Positions 22,033 to 32,929 of a stretch of DNA of 64,000 bases are shown piece after piece. Under the pieces are notes generated by a model that searched no databases, was not told the DNA's origin, and saw only the letters and a program-made list of their open reading frames with translations. Made by a program: the position numbers and the translations under genes. The stretch covers positions 2,453,001-2,517,000 of the forward strand of contig WPIO01000048.1 in NCBI GenBank assembly GCA_009760855.2, in the 5' to 3' direction. How positions within the stretch are numbered: position 1 is the stretch's first letter; each line of letters starts with the position of its first letter. The stretch is from Cristatella mucedo. Its lineage: Eukaryota; Bryozoa; Phylactolaemata; Cristatellidae.

Positions 22033-23787
22033 GTGCACATTCGTGCCTCCATTAAACCCCCTCCGACCAAAGCAATCGCCGTTCCTCAACCTGTGACCTT
22101 TCTTAAAAGGTTCTCTGATGTTTCTGCCTGTGATGTGGCTACCTTAATAAGGTCTAGCAAAAAGAGCTCGTCTCCTGAAGACCCTATACCTTCATCTCTG
22201 TGGTCTTCACTCGCAGACCAACTTAGCCCTGCCATAACCAAGATTTTTAATGCTTCTTTGGGAAAAGGGGTCGTCCCCAAGTCCTTCAAACCGGCAATCG
22301 TTAGACCTATTCTTAAAAAGCCTGGATTAGACACAGAGGTCCTAGCAAACTATCGTCCAGTTTCCGTTCTTCAGTTTTTATCAAAGATTCTGGGAAAAAT
22401 TGTTGCTAAGCAGCTAGTTGAACATATTGAAAATAATGGAATGTCAGAAACATTTCAATCAGGTTTCAAGAGGCAGCACTCTACTGAAACTGCTCTCCTC
22501 CGTGTTAACAATGACATTCTGCGTGGCAACGACGACGGGAATGTCACTGCCCTAGCTCTGCTAGATCTGTCTGCTGCCTTCGACACAATTGATCACGAAG
22601 TTCTGCTTGAACGATTGAGAACAACGATCGGTCTGGCAGACGAAGCACTGGCGTGGTTTAAATCATACTTGTCTGATCGTGTTCAATCCGTGTCGTGTGG
22701 GGGTCAGGTCTCAGACATGAGAAGGGTCACCTGTGGAGTCCCTCAAGGGTCTGTACTTGGTCCCTTGCTGTTCTCCATTTATACGCAACCTCTGGGAAAA
22801 GTGATTAAGGCCCATGGAATAGGATATCACTTCTATGCTGACGATACTCAGTTGTATTTGTCATTTAAACCGTCGGAATCTGCTGCGGCAACTGAGAAAC
22901 TGAATGCTTGCCTTGCCGATATTCGATCCTGGATGTCGGAAAATTTCTTGAAGCTAAATGACGATGCAACCGAACTGCTGCTCATAGGACACCCTAAGCG
23001 TGTGGCTATATTAAAAGGCTTTGCTGTTCTAATAGGTGATGCTATTGTGCGACCATCACCACGTGCTCGAAATTAATGTGTCGTGTTCGACAGCTGCCTC
23101 AATTTCAAAAGCTTCATTCAGAAGACTGCATCTACAGCTAGCCATCAAATCCGATCCCTATCCAAGATTAGAAGCTGTCTCCCACAGTGGCTTGTAAAAA
23201 ATTTAACTAGCTCTTTAGTTCTGTCTTGGCTTGATTATTGTAATTCCCTTTTGGCTGGGCTACCAAAGAAAGCCATTATGCCACTACAGCGGACTATAAA
23301 TATGGCTGCAAGGCTGGTCTTCAAGTCCCAGCGGTTTGAGCACGTGTCACCTTTGCTGAAAGACCTTGGATGGTTGCCGGTTGAGCAAAGGATACAGAGC
23401 AAAGTTCTTACGCTGACCCACAAGGCCCGCCACGGCTTGGCTCCTTCGTACCTAGCTGAACTGCTGCATCAGTTACAGCCGGTTCGCGCCCTCAGGTCCT
23501 GTGTGGACAATAAATTAGCTGTCTCATTCCTCCGTTTAAAGACAGTTGGCGACAGAAGCTTTAGCTCTGCAGGTCCTAGACTGTGGAACTCGCTTCCACA
23601 ATTCTTACGCAACGACATCTACTCTCCAACTGCCGACTATGGCACATCTTTTTCAGCGGTCCTGAACTGCTACTTCTATGCTACTCACTACCTCAACTGC
23701 TCTCCTAACTCTGCTATGCTTCCCACTTTCTTTTTGTTGCGCGAGACGAAGTCTGTTGGCTACCGAATGCGTACCGAAAGCCGCTGA
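22033..23787 (+). pseudogene. LINE B reverse transcriptase, one in-frame stop
   Basis: RT motifs in order: [110 protein letters not shown] (catalytic YADD), SWMSENFLKLNDDATELLLI. A TAA at 23074-23076 interrupts RARNxxVVFDSCLNFKSFIQ; sister copies read AAT-TTA-GGT here, so substitutions made the stop and the frame is kept. The C-terminal part 23083-23787 continues in the same frame (LDYCNSLLAGLPKKA, LWNSLPQFLRNDIYS). One element-specific oddity: NDDATELL where sisters have NDDKTELL. Confidence 0.9.
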
Positions 23788-23892
23788 GGCTGTGAATGCG
23801 CTATACAAAATTCTCCTGCGTAACACCCACATGGTCTTTATGACTTTGTGGAGTTACTGACGGAGATACATTAGATTACATTACATTACATT

Positions 23893-23975
23893 TTCGGCGT
23901 GTCCACCTAATTTTGTGATGTTGGGCGGGCGTGTTGTAATGCTACGGCCTCCAATGGCCTGGGCCACCAGTAGCA
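23893..23975 (-). repeat. Satellite monomer remainder after the LINE B
   Basis: taatgctacggcctccaatg and gcctgggccaccag are in the same orientation as the left array (compare 20015-20045), so the LINE B split one monomer. Confidence 0.7.
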
Positions 23976-25960
23976 ATAGCTATATAGCACGTTAGCGTAG
24001 TCGCATAAAATCTATTGGGTAAATACGGATCACTTTTTTCATAAAAAGCAATCAAACCCGCAGTTCCATGACGCCTATTGCTGGAATAGTATCTGTATTG
24101 CAGTTAACAAAATGCACTGCGGGTCGGGCAATTGAAGGTCACTGCATGAGAACCAGCATAGGCGACATCATGAAATTTGGTTGGTAAACTCGGAACACTG
24201 CTTTCTATGTCATGACATTAAAACAGTAGTTTCTCAACGCTTACTGTAGAACAGGCAGCTGTATCGCAGTTCAATTACTTAGGAGGCTAGCGGTCCGGTT
24301 CAATGGAGGTGATATCACGAGAACACCCATGTGCTATGCCATGCAGTATTGTTGGTTAACCAAGGGACACTTTTTCTGTAATGTGGAATAAAAACCAAAG
24401 TTGCATTATACTTATGGAAATCGCAGTTGTACTGCAGTTCGAAATTGGGCGGCTGCCTGAGCTATTGAAAGCTATTGCATTCGAAGGCGGATGCGAAATT
24501 GCATAAAATCTTGAGGGTAAACCTGTACAACCATTTGCAATTGGAAAGTGCTGGGTAACTGGCTGGTGCGGTCCACTGGAGGCCATAGCAAAAGACCACC
24601 CTCGAGATATGCCGTGAAATTTCATAGGCAAACCCGGAGCAGGTTCAAAAGTATCAAAACCAATAGCAAAACCTCAGCTGTGCACTGCTTATTATGGTAA
24701 TGGTAGTTGTACCGCACTTAGATTGTGTAAAGAAGATTTCTGGCTCGGGCCATTGGAGGATATTGCGTGAGAATGTGCAAGCGCAATTCCATGACATTTA
24801 GTGGATAAACCAGGACCATTGCTTGCTACAATGTGCAATCAAAATCGCATATGCGCGATGCCTACCACGGAAATGGCAGCTGGAATGTAGCTCGAAATTG
24901 CACGGCGGCCCGGACCATTGGGGGCCATTTTGCAAGAACATGCATTCTCAATTGCACGAAATTTTGTGGGTAAACCTGGAACACTGTTTTATTTAACTTG
25001 GAATCAAAAGTGAAGTTGCACAAAGTTTATTGAGGAAAGTATGGCAGCAGTATCGCAGTTCAATTATGTAGGCCGGCTCACTGGTCGGTGCCATTGGAGG
25101 TCCTTGCACGTGAACGCTCATGCGTTATGCTATGAGATTGGGTTGGTAAACACAGAAAACCTTTTTCTACGATGCTGAATGAAAATGGCAGCTGATTTGC
25201 AGTTGGATTATGCATGGAGGCTGGAAGCCGTAACATTACAGTGCCCAAGGAAAATCACCCGAAATTTGGGGGCTAAAGCTGGCATACTGTTGGCTATCAT
25301 TTTAAATTAAAGCTGCCATTGCACGGAACCTTTTTGGCAACAGAAGCTGCATAGCTGTTTAAATAATTAGTGTTACTATTTGGGTCGGGCCATTGGAGGC
25401 CATATCCTGAGAACACACAAGTTCAATAACATTAAATTAGGTGTCTAAACCTGCCGAAGTGTTAGCTACTATTTGAAATCAATAACCGCTGAAGTTTTTC
25501 GAAGCGTTTTGACGAAGTGTCACTTTTATTGCAATTTTAATGTGTTGTGCTGCCATTCGGGCCGGGCCATCGGAGGCCGCGGCATGACAACGCAGAAAGC
25601 CGATCTCATGAAGTTTAGCGGATAAAATTGGAATACTGTTCTCTACAGTTTGGAATCGAAACTATATTTTCGCAAAGTTGTATGTCGGAATAGCAGCAGT
25701 ATCGCCGTTCGAATAAGTAAATATGCTGGCTGATCTGGGCCATTTGAGGCCCAAGCACCAGATCGCCCAAGTGCAATCATACGAAATTTAATGGGTATGC
25801 CCGTTACAGCATTCTGTATAATTTGGAATACAAATCACAGTATTTCGATGTTTACATTGGAAATGGCAGCTGTATCGCAGTTATCCATGGGACCCGAAAT
25901 TTTGGGCTTGAAACGTTACCTCCAAGGAGTCGCACACAACCAGAGCTTTAAAAAAGAGAC
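23976..25960 (+). repeat. ~170-bp satellite array, right block (inverted relative to the left)
   Basis: About a dozen diverged monomers in the opposite orientation. ggcagctgtatcgcagtt-like landmarks occur near 24105, 24252, 24419, 24700, 24878, 25045, 25190, 25698 and 25864, and gggtaaacc-like landmarks near 24017, 24183, 24354, 24514, 24808, 24969, 25146, 25441, 25620 and 25793. Most spacings are 160-180, with two of about 115-125 suggesting partial monomers. ORFs here (for example 24356-24631) are incidental. Confidence 0.8.
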
Positions 25961-25967
25961 TAAAATT

Positions 25968-26150
25968 ACTAGTATGCTACCAAAGCCTAGACCTCTCTCC
26001 TGACTTGCGTCACGACATCCCCTGACTTGACCACATTTAAAAAGAAATAAAAAACGCGCCTACTTAGGACAGCATTTGGTGGATCCCTGTGATTCGTCCT
26101 TTATCCTGTATTCGTCTTTATTCTTCCTTTCCTTTACTTGTCCAGTTACG
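25968..26150 (+). mobile_element. LINE A 3' coding fragment
   Basis: tgctaccaaagcctagacct, catcccctgacttgaccaca and ggacagcatttggtggatcc match the C-terminus and 3' UTR start of LINE A, plus strand. Confidence 0.75.
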
Positions 26151-26189
26151 GCACTCATAAGCATACACCCAACAATTCACACTAATCTA

Positions 26190-27650
26190 TCAAACGCTGT
26201 GAAGTACAGGCTGGATTTTAGCTTCATTTTAAATGTCAAGTCAGGGGATTGGGCGATGTCAGTCTGGAATGAGTTCCGGGCCTTGGAAGGACGCGAAGTG
26301 ATGGCATGGTCTCTGAATGATTTGAGGCTGATTAGAGGCAAGAGATCAACGAGACGACTCAGTAGAGAGGGTAGTACTTTCCTAGCCTGAGTAGGAACTA
26401 GTTCACCTGGGTGGGCTTTCGCGAGATGGCAAAGAGATCTTGCAGTGCGTGACAAAACCTTGAAGTCGAAATGTTGCTTGATGGCAAACCAGTGCAAATC
26501 GGCAAGAAGTAGTCTAATGTGGCGAGTTTTACACTCACGACAGGAAAACCTGGCCGCACAGTTTTGCACTGACTTGCTTTGGAGTCGCGGACCACACGCA
26601 TGCATGCAATTGAAAGTCTAAATTGTGCATTGCAATAAAATCCGTAACGAAGTATAGATTTTAAAAGGATCGGGATAAATAACGGATTCCTTGGCCATAT
26701 CATACTGTCAAAGCGCCACCAGATGAGCTTTTACCTAAGAAACGCATCCTGTGAACTCTCAAAAGAATGCAGTAGAACCTAAACCATGACATTGTAGTGC
26801 CAGTCGTGTACCAGCCAGCCATGAGACCGGCGTACAAGAAGGACAGGAGTGACCAACGGTATCGAAAGCTGCCCTGAGATACAGCAGGAGCTAACAGCGA
26901 TGTCCTAAGTAAGCCAGCATTTCCGAAACAATCCTCATACAGTCACAGTAGTGCCGAATTTGTAGAGTGACTAGCCATACAATTTTATCTTACTTCACTC
27001 GCTAGACTTGACGCTTCAATATTAAGTTTTTACCTGGGCTGCCTACTCAGTTGCTAGTTTGACGTCAATAATAATCCACTGGACATCTGGGCGAGGGCTT
27101 GCAACGCATTCAGTCAGACGAGTGATCTCGTCCAGAATCTCAGCCACAATTGTCTCATAGCGTTTCATCCGTGAGGACATCACGTATGCAGGATCGAACT
27201 AAAGAAGCTGAGAAGACGATCTTATAAGGACGTCACCACTATCAAGACACTGAAGTCGAAAGATTCATAGACGATGTTCGATACCGAAGGGATGCAAATA
27301 TTCGGTCTGTATAAGAAGAAGAAGAAGCAGAACTTGGTAGTTTACTATGAGTTGAAAGAATACAATCGAGGGAGAATATTTAAATGAACGTACGATATTT
27401 GCTGTAAGTGGGGATAAGCTCGCGAGCCCCGAGAAAAACGAATCAGCCGTTGTAAGAAATTTGACACAAAAGGGGGTCAGTTTGTATATCGATATAGATA
27501 TTAAAATCACTCACTGCGAGGATGTTACTATTTGCCCAGTTCCAGCCAATTTTTAGTGTGGAGCGAACAGCTCGTCTGCCGCCATATAAATGAGAATTTA
27601 AAATCAGCTTAGTCTTCAAATCTTTGCTTACGTAAATTCTCACTCTAAAT
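26190..27650 (-). mobile_element. Decayed LINE related to family A
   Basis: The minus strand has ARFSCRECKTRHIRLLLADL and FKVLSRTARSLCHLAKAHP (26177-26605), pieces of [11 protein letters not shown]-like RT near 26760-26900, and an endonuclease scrap ILAVSDFNIYIDIQTDPLL at about 27500-27530. Diverged from the main A copies and broken in many places; perhaps a separate subfamily. Confidence 0.65.
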
Positions 27651-27769
27651 GGCTACGTGTCTGCATTTTTAATGCTTACGATGAAATGGAACACAAACTC
27701 TGACCTAGCAAATTGAGTAGAGACATTCATCTGACACACTTGGCCTGGTCAGTTGGAAAGGCGCAGCGG

Positions 27770-28312
27770 TCACAGTGAGCACGTGTCACCTTTGCTGGAA
27801 GAGCTAGGATGGTTGCCGGTTGAGCAAAGGATACGGAGCAAAGTTCTTACGCTGACCCACAAGGCCCGCCACGGCTTGGCTCCTTCATACCTAGCTGAAC
27901 TGCTACATCAGTTTCAGCCTGTTCGCGCCCTCAGGTCCTGTGTGGACAATAAATTAGCTGTCCCATTCCTCCGCTTAAAGACAGTTGGCGACAGAAGCTT
28001 TAGCTCTGCAGGTCCTAGACTGTGGAACTCGCTTCCACAATTCTTACGCAACGACATCTACTCTCCAACTGCCGACTATGGCACATCTTTTTCAGCGGTC
28101 CTGAACTGCTACTTCTATGCTACTCAATACCTCAACTGCTCTCCTAACTCTGCTATGCTTCCCACTTTCTCTTTGTTGCGTGAGACGAAGTCTGTTGGCT
28201 ACCGAATGCGTACCGAAAGCCGCTTAGGCTGTGAGTGCGCTATACAAAACTCTCCTGCGTAACGCCCACATGGTCTTTATGACTTTGTGGAGTTACTGAC
28301 GGAGATACATTG
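27770..28312 (+). mobile_element. LINE B, 3' fragment
   Basis: Starts inside the RT C-terminus (HVSPLLEELGWLPVEQRIRS), stays open to 28227 and ends ttactgacggagatacatt. About 97% alike by eye to 23335-23875, so recent. Confidence 0.9.
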
Positions 28313-28529
28313 CCTCGATACGAGAGGACTAGGGTCGGCTGTCGTAACTATACCTACGTGTCAGCTGATTGTAAAATGAAATTACTTGGACATCCACGCG
28401 TGTTCTTTTATGCTGCATACGCTCGGCTGTTCGCTCAGCCATATAGTCCGCGTTTAGTAGGCGCTTTAGTAGGCGCAGCCTTATAGTCCTCCGCTTATTG
28501 CAGGGTCCGCCTATTGAATAAATATAAAT
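28313..28529. other. Unassigned interval between two LINE B fragments
   Basis: Includes a small local duplication (agtaggcgctttagtaggcg near 28456). Nothing else seen. Confidence 0.35.
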
Positions 28530-29235
28530 TGGTAATGAATAGCTTGGAAGTAGCAGCTCAGGACCGCTGGAAAGGATGAGTCATAGTCGGCAGAAGAAGG
28601 CTAGTTGTCGTTACGTAAGAATCGTGGAAGTGAGTGCCGAGCTGGTTTGGTCTAGTGGTTAAGGTGCTCGCCCCGACCAAGGTCTGGCTGAGGTCGTCGG
28701 CTCGAGCCCCGAGCCCCGAGGCATATGTGAAGCGCCTGAATAGAGATTAAATTCTCTTGGGGCGCTATACAAATGAATTATATTTATTTATATTTATTCC
28801 GCAGTCTAGGACCTGCAGAGATCAAGTTTATGGCGCCAACGGTCTTTGAGTGCAGGAATGGAACAGCTAATTTATTGTCCACACAGGACCTGAGGGTGAT
28901 AGAAGGCTGACAATGGTGCAGCACTTCAGCTAGGTATGTAGGAGCTAAGCCGTGGCGGGCCTTGCGAGTCAGCGTAAGAACTCTGCTCTGTATCCGATGG
29001 TCAACCCGCAGCCATCGTAGCTCTTTTAGCAAAGTAGACGCGTGATCAAACCTCTTGGACTTGCAAACTAGCCTTGCAGCCATATTCATAGACATCTGCA
29101 GTGGCCTAGCTGCTTTCTTTGGTAGCCCAACCGAAAGGGAATTACAATAATCAAGCCGAGGCAGAACTAAGGAGCTAGTTAAACTAGAGCGCAGAGCTAT
29201 GAGGCGGTGCGATGTTGTCAGTTGATATCAAGTTT
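28530..29235 (-). mobile_element. LINE B minus-strand fragment split by SINE-1
   Basis: gaagtagcagctcaggaccg (3' side) to agctagttaaactagag; the frame 28784-29095 encodes NMAARLVCKSKRFDHASTLL. The SINE at 28636-28798 separates gtggaagtgag from ccgcagtctaggacctgcag, which are contiguous in intact LINE B. Confidence 0.85.
28636..28798 (+). repeat. SINE-1 (tRNA-derived), full copy nested in LINE B
   Basis: tRNA-like head: ctggtttggtctagtggtta (A-box region) and cggctcgagccccgag (B-box like), then a short body and the tail agagattaaattctcttggg + gcgctatacaaatgaattat + attta repeats. About 160 bp. The tail is homologous to LINE A's 3' end. Confidence 0.85.
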
Positions 29236-29330
29236 TCTAGGAGTCTTTCAAGGCCGAGGATGAACCGACAAGTACAACCAGACTAAAGTGCCTGCTTATA
29301 CCTGAGAATGTACGAGAAAGGTAGGTCTTA

Positions 29331-29763
29331 ATGTCTATCTGGAAACAGCTAGTGGCTCTACACTACATCGCCAAGGCAGATTTTCGGTTAGCCAATGTTA
29401 TTTACTTCTGCCTGCTTTATCCTGGGGAGAGCATAGCCGACAGAGGCACGCATGCAAGCAGAACAATTGCAACAACGCAGTCAGTTCCTTGCTGCCTTAT
29501 TTCGCTACTATTGGCTTACCGGCGTGCATTGTTGGTGTACCTACAGGTCGCTAGATGCGATTGAAAGGCTCAGGGCTATTATGCCTGCTATTCGTCGAGC
29601 TTCGGCTCTCAATAGCTCCGCTACGGGCGTGCTTGCAACCTTGTTCCGTCCGAAGGTGGAGGCCGCCACCTACCGATTGCCAAAGCCTAGATTTTATAAT
29701 TTGAAGGAAAAATCGCATTGGTGTGTGCCTGCAGTGTCCTTGACGAGGCACGGGAAAAAATAA
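29331..29763 (+). other. Unrecognised overlapping open frames
   Basis: Two plus-strand frames (29331-29564, 29452-29763) overlap. One reads MQAEQLQQRSQFLAALFRYY, then DAIERLRAIMPAIRRASALN. The composition is protein-like and more GC-rich than the surrounding intron, but no family is recognised. It may be a decayed mobile-element ORF. It is antisense to the transporter, between exons 8 and 7. Confidence 0.25.
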
Positions 29764-29901
29764 AATCTGACCCAAGAGGCGACGACTCCATTTTTTTTAA
29801 ATGATCACACAAAATGGCCCAGATTTCGCTGATCTAACGCAACGCCTTACCAATGCTTATTCGAACCGGGCGCCTAGCAACGCACTAGCACTCGAGCTCA
29901 C

Positions 29902-30074
29902 CTTAGAAGCACAGTTGTGACGGCCATGGTCGAAAAAACTGGAGTCGCGCCCGCGACCAATACGATCGCAAGATACCACAGCAGCTGGCTGCCGCAATCG
30001 GCTTGGCAGACGCCAGCCACACCTCCGCTCTCGGTCTCGTTGTGAAATGGCGAGCAGAAGCAGCCGGTGTAAAC
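29902..30074 (-). CDS. SLCO/OATP transporter, exon 7 (end of Kazal-like loop, TM10)
   Basis: 173-bp exon. VYTGCFCSPFHNETE then GVAGVCQADCGSQLL completes the ten-cysteine set of the loop; the block [GA]-x-C-x-x-[DG]-C is a strong OATP hallmark. WYLAIVLVAGATPVFSTMA is TM10, followed by VTTVLLR. One sequon (NET) is present. Acceptor cttgttccag|GT in phase 0; donor CTAAG|gtgagc, strong, phase 2. The phase-2 exit fits only the small exon 8 found about 12.7 kb downstream. That intron holds the inverted satellite and the best LINE B copy. Confidence 0.9.
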
Positions 30075-30214
30075 CTGGAACAAGCGCGAGTCGCCGTGCC
30101 ACTAGCTGCTGCAAGTTGCCTCCAGTCGCTGCTCCGACCTCACAGCCTCAGCTCAATTCAACGTGCAGAATTGAGCCTAAGGTAAGTTAGCAGAGAATAA
30201 TCGACGCCACACAC

Positions 30215-30415
30215 CAAAGTGCCGGCAGCGTCTTCCGAAACGTTCTGACAGCCTGCGTGGCAAGATGAGTAGTAGGTGGTGTGGTTGATGCAGGCGGGGT
30301 AGTAGTCAGCTCCACTGCAGTTATACCTGCCACCACAAGATGCTGCTACGTTCAATTTCGATGGCGCCTGGCGATGGGCGTTCGAATATATACAAGAAGT
30401 CAATGCTACAGCCAT
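30215..30415 (-). CDS. SLCO/OATP transporter, exon 6 (first half of Kazal-like loop)
   Basis: 201-bp exon encoding most of the extracellular Kazal-type domain between TM9 and TM10: ASCGGRYNCSGADYYPAC, then YYSSCHAGCQN. It follows the OATP spacing C-x5-C-x-x-(D/Y)-Y-x-P-x-C...Y-x-S-x-C-x-A-G-C. N-glycosylation sequons are visible (NCS, NHT, NVS). Acceptor gcattctcacag|ATG (phase 0) has a good pyrimidine tract; an internal acceptor at 30367 (cgccag|GCG, also phase 0) would shorten it by 16 residues. The donor ACTTTG|gtgtgt is phase 0 and joins exon 7 as AGTL-VYTGCFC. The upstream part (MAVALTSCIYSNAHRQ) is weakly conserved, so the start is less sure than the cysteine core. Confidence 0.85.
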
Positions 30416-30439
30416 CTGTGAGAATGCAAGCCAATTTAA

Positions 30440-30892
30440 AGGATGAATTTAACATGCAGCATGCGTCTAATTGAAGGCAGATAATCAAAACTACATTCTC
30501 ACAATGACATTTTATAGGAAGCCCGTTGAAATTATTTGTGGCTTTGGATCAGAGCCGTCGCTCACCAATCGTCGGCCTGCCACTCGGCCTATGAGGGAGT
30601 CCTGGCTATTCGTCAGGCTTCCGGAATTATGTCTGTCCGTATGCCAAGGACACTGGATATGGCCACCGAAACGCCTGAAGTTTCCTGGTCTCGAGGATTC
30701 ATTCGCGAAAGCTCTCCCATTAAAAAAACCTCTCCAATTAAAACGTTAAGCTCGAACAATTGTAGTAAGGAAGGCATTTAAGCGACGAAGTTTTGTCAAC
30801 AGCAAATATCACTTTGCAATGCAGCCACTATTCACGATGTTACCACATTATTATCTGATAAATGTACTTCTTTATTAAAACTAATAACAATA
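30440..30892. other. Unassigned intronic sequence upstream of exon 6
   Basis: Plus-strand frames 30471-30749 and 30536-30781 overlap without recognisable motifs. Confidence 0.25.
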
Positions 30893-30953
30893 TCACTAGG
30901 TCATTTGATTAAAGCCGTAAGAGATTTTAATCTCTAGCCTGGCGCTTGACTAG
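30893..30953 (-). repeat. SINE-1 3' tail fragment
   Basis: The reverse complement has caagcgccaggctagagatt and aaaatctctt, matching the SINE-1 tail hairpin. Confidence 0.5.
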
Positions 30954-31049
30954 TCGCTGCTAGTGAATAAGTACTGACGGGCCAGAGGCAGGCATGGTAT
31001 CGAGCTTGAAAAATCAAACCAGTATCATGTCGGGCCAGCATACTAAAGC

Positions 31050-32335
31050 AGAGATGCTGTCAATCGTGACCACTAGTCACTAACATCGGTGGCTAGTAGA
31101 ATCAACCGAATCATGTACAGGTACGCATGCAAAGAGAACAGGAAAAAAGAAAATTTCACTGGCGTAACGGAAAGCTGACCAGAGCGTTTACATCTTGTGT
31201 GGAGACGTGCAGAATGCAAGGTCATTGCTGCTTGCGACCGTAGCTGGAAGCGATCGAGTTCAGATACTTGGTGCATATGCACTTCAGGCGAAATCGCAAA
31301 AATGTTCCAGTTTATTTGGAAGGAAGGTGAGATGACTTGATGCTGGGGGACGGGTGGTGCGAGAGCATACAGGAAGAGTAAGGTGATCGGATAGGTAGGT
31401 GAGTTAAGGAGAGTGAAGTGACCTTTGAGCAACACTGATGACATTGAAATCAATTCGATTCTAGATTGGGAGCTAGTGAACATGTAATACACCCAGAAAT
31501 ATAGTCGGTTCTTTGATAGCGAAAAACAAACACTGGTATTTTGATTATTAGCGACGGTTTGACAGAATTGGTGTGATCTATCTTCCACTAGGAAAGATGT
31601 TTGCTTTCATGACCGAGGTCGTGGGTTCGAATCGTGCAGTGAGCGCTCCTGTACTGCCAACTGCAAGCGGTGGTGATAGCTGTTATAGCTCTTCCGCTGC
31701 CATACAGACGAAGCTGTTAAATCAGGTAATATTTATTATTTATTTTTAAATGGTAGGCTCGCCTTTGATGACAAACCAGATGAGACCTTGAGTTCGGCAC
31801 CTGCTGGGGACTATCGGAGCAACAGCCTGAGAGTTATGAACAAAGGGAATTGCAATAATCTAGACGCTATGTCATAAACTCGTTAACAGGTTTGGCTGCC
31901 GTACTTGAATTCATGCTGGTCCGGATTTGGAGTCGCTGCTTGGCTGAAAGTAGGATGAATTGAACGTGAAGAAAATGTACTCACGTAATTACAAGTGATT
32001 TTGGCATAGTACACCTAGAGTTCGAACAGAATTCATCGAAGCGATTCAAGCTGAACTAATCTCAGAAGTACGCATTAAACATTTCGGTTGATAATGAGTT
32101 CGATCGTAACTATTATGTGGTTCATATTATTATCAGGCTTCAGAAATCTTGTCGCCATCTAAAAATATAAATTTCATATTTTTCATATTATTCAGATGCA
32201 GGCAGTATGTAAATCGTGTCGGATGAGGAGCAAGGTTAGGACAGGTCAAGGAAAATGCAGACCCGAGTGTCATCGGGCTGGAAATGAAAGCCATGATCGT
32301 GTTTGGTCATAAATTATAAGCTTTTCACTCTACAT
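31050..32335 (-). mobile_element. Decayed LINE A copy hosting a SINE-2
   Basis: The minus-strand frame 31073-31588 shows SQSRIELISMSSVLLKGHFT, an echo of the LINE A 'VKQRIDFKVLSLTFRSL' block. agggaattgcaataatctag (31845) and ccgagtgtcatcgggctgga (32264) match the FCNSLL and YADDTQ regions of LINE A in reverse. Very diverged. Confidence 0.55.
31605..31745 (+). repeat. SINE-2 copy
   Basis: accgaggtcgtgggttcgaa (B box), ctgcaagcggtggtgatagc, gaagctgttaaatcaggtaa and a tattta tail. The 5' end is worn. Confidence 0.8.
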
Positions 32336-32929
32336 AATTTTTATGGAGTATTTCATCTTTTGTTTCTGTATACTTTATGTGAAGGTCATGCAAGTCATAA
32401 TTTAAATCTAGGGAAAAATAATCCTGATAGAAGGCAGAAGTTGTAGAAGATCGTACGAAAGACACTTTGACCTTCATCGTCCTGTCCAGATGAATTGTTT
32501 CTAAAATTTAGCGTTTCTCGCCGGTCAAAATGTGATTATCACCAAATCGAACTCCCAAAATTGAAAGTCTTTGGCTACTTTTTCGAAACTCTGGAATTTC
32601 GGCACCTTTGTCAGAAATGCACTCGGGCCCTGAGGAAGAACTAAGTTACCCTGAAAACCACTGGTGGACCTTCGCGGTCACTTACTTTGTATCTGCACTG
32701 ACTCGAGCACTCAGTCAAAATTCATTTGAAGCTTTCTGAAGAATCGTATCGGCTATAGCATCTATGCCAACTTTTTCCGTCTGTATTTGCCATATAAACC
32801 GAATCGCCAAATTCGTTGCAGCTACAGATACACTGACTGTTTTTCTTGCAGGAATTCAACCACGGAAGTCGGCCAATTTCCTTATACTAAACCAGAATGA
32901 AATCGAACTAATACTAATAGGAAAACTCT
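32336..32929. other. Unassigned intronic sequence
   Basis: No repeat or coding match recognised. Confidence 0.3.

Larger units (their letters stand above)
20838..23892 (+). mobile_element. LINE B, near-complete copy (3.05 kb)
   Basis: The best non-LTR element in the window, CR1/L2/Rex1 type. It carries an AP-endonuclease ORF, a reverse transcriptase ORF and a 3' end with gagatacattagattacatt tail. The 5' end joins satellite sequence near 20838. Three kinds of lesion separate the frames: a shift near 20930 in the extreme N-terminus (LLNVRSLKTKGYLSAIR then VQEKLDAFLLTETW), a shift near the T6 run at 21885, and a stop codon at 23074-23076. Apart from these the reading is continuous, so this is a fairly young copy. 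It is inserted in a satellite monomer. Confidence 0.92.

Noticed and set aside
30330-30345. Internal acceptor GGCAG|G in exon 6 that would fix the exon 5-6 phase
   Set aside because: It would delete the first Kazal cysteine (ASC) and has no pyrimidine tract, so I kept the upstream acceptor and left the phase problem open.
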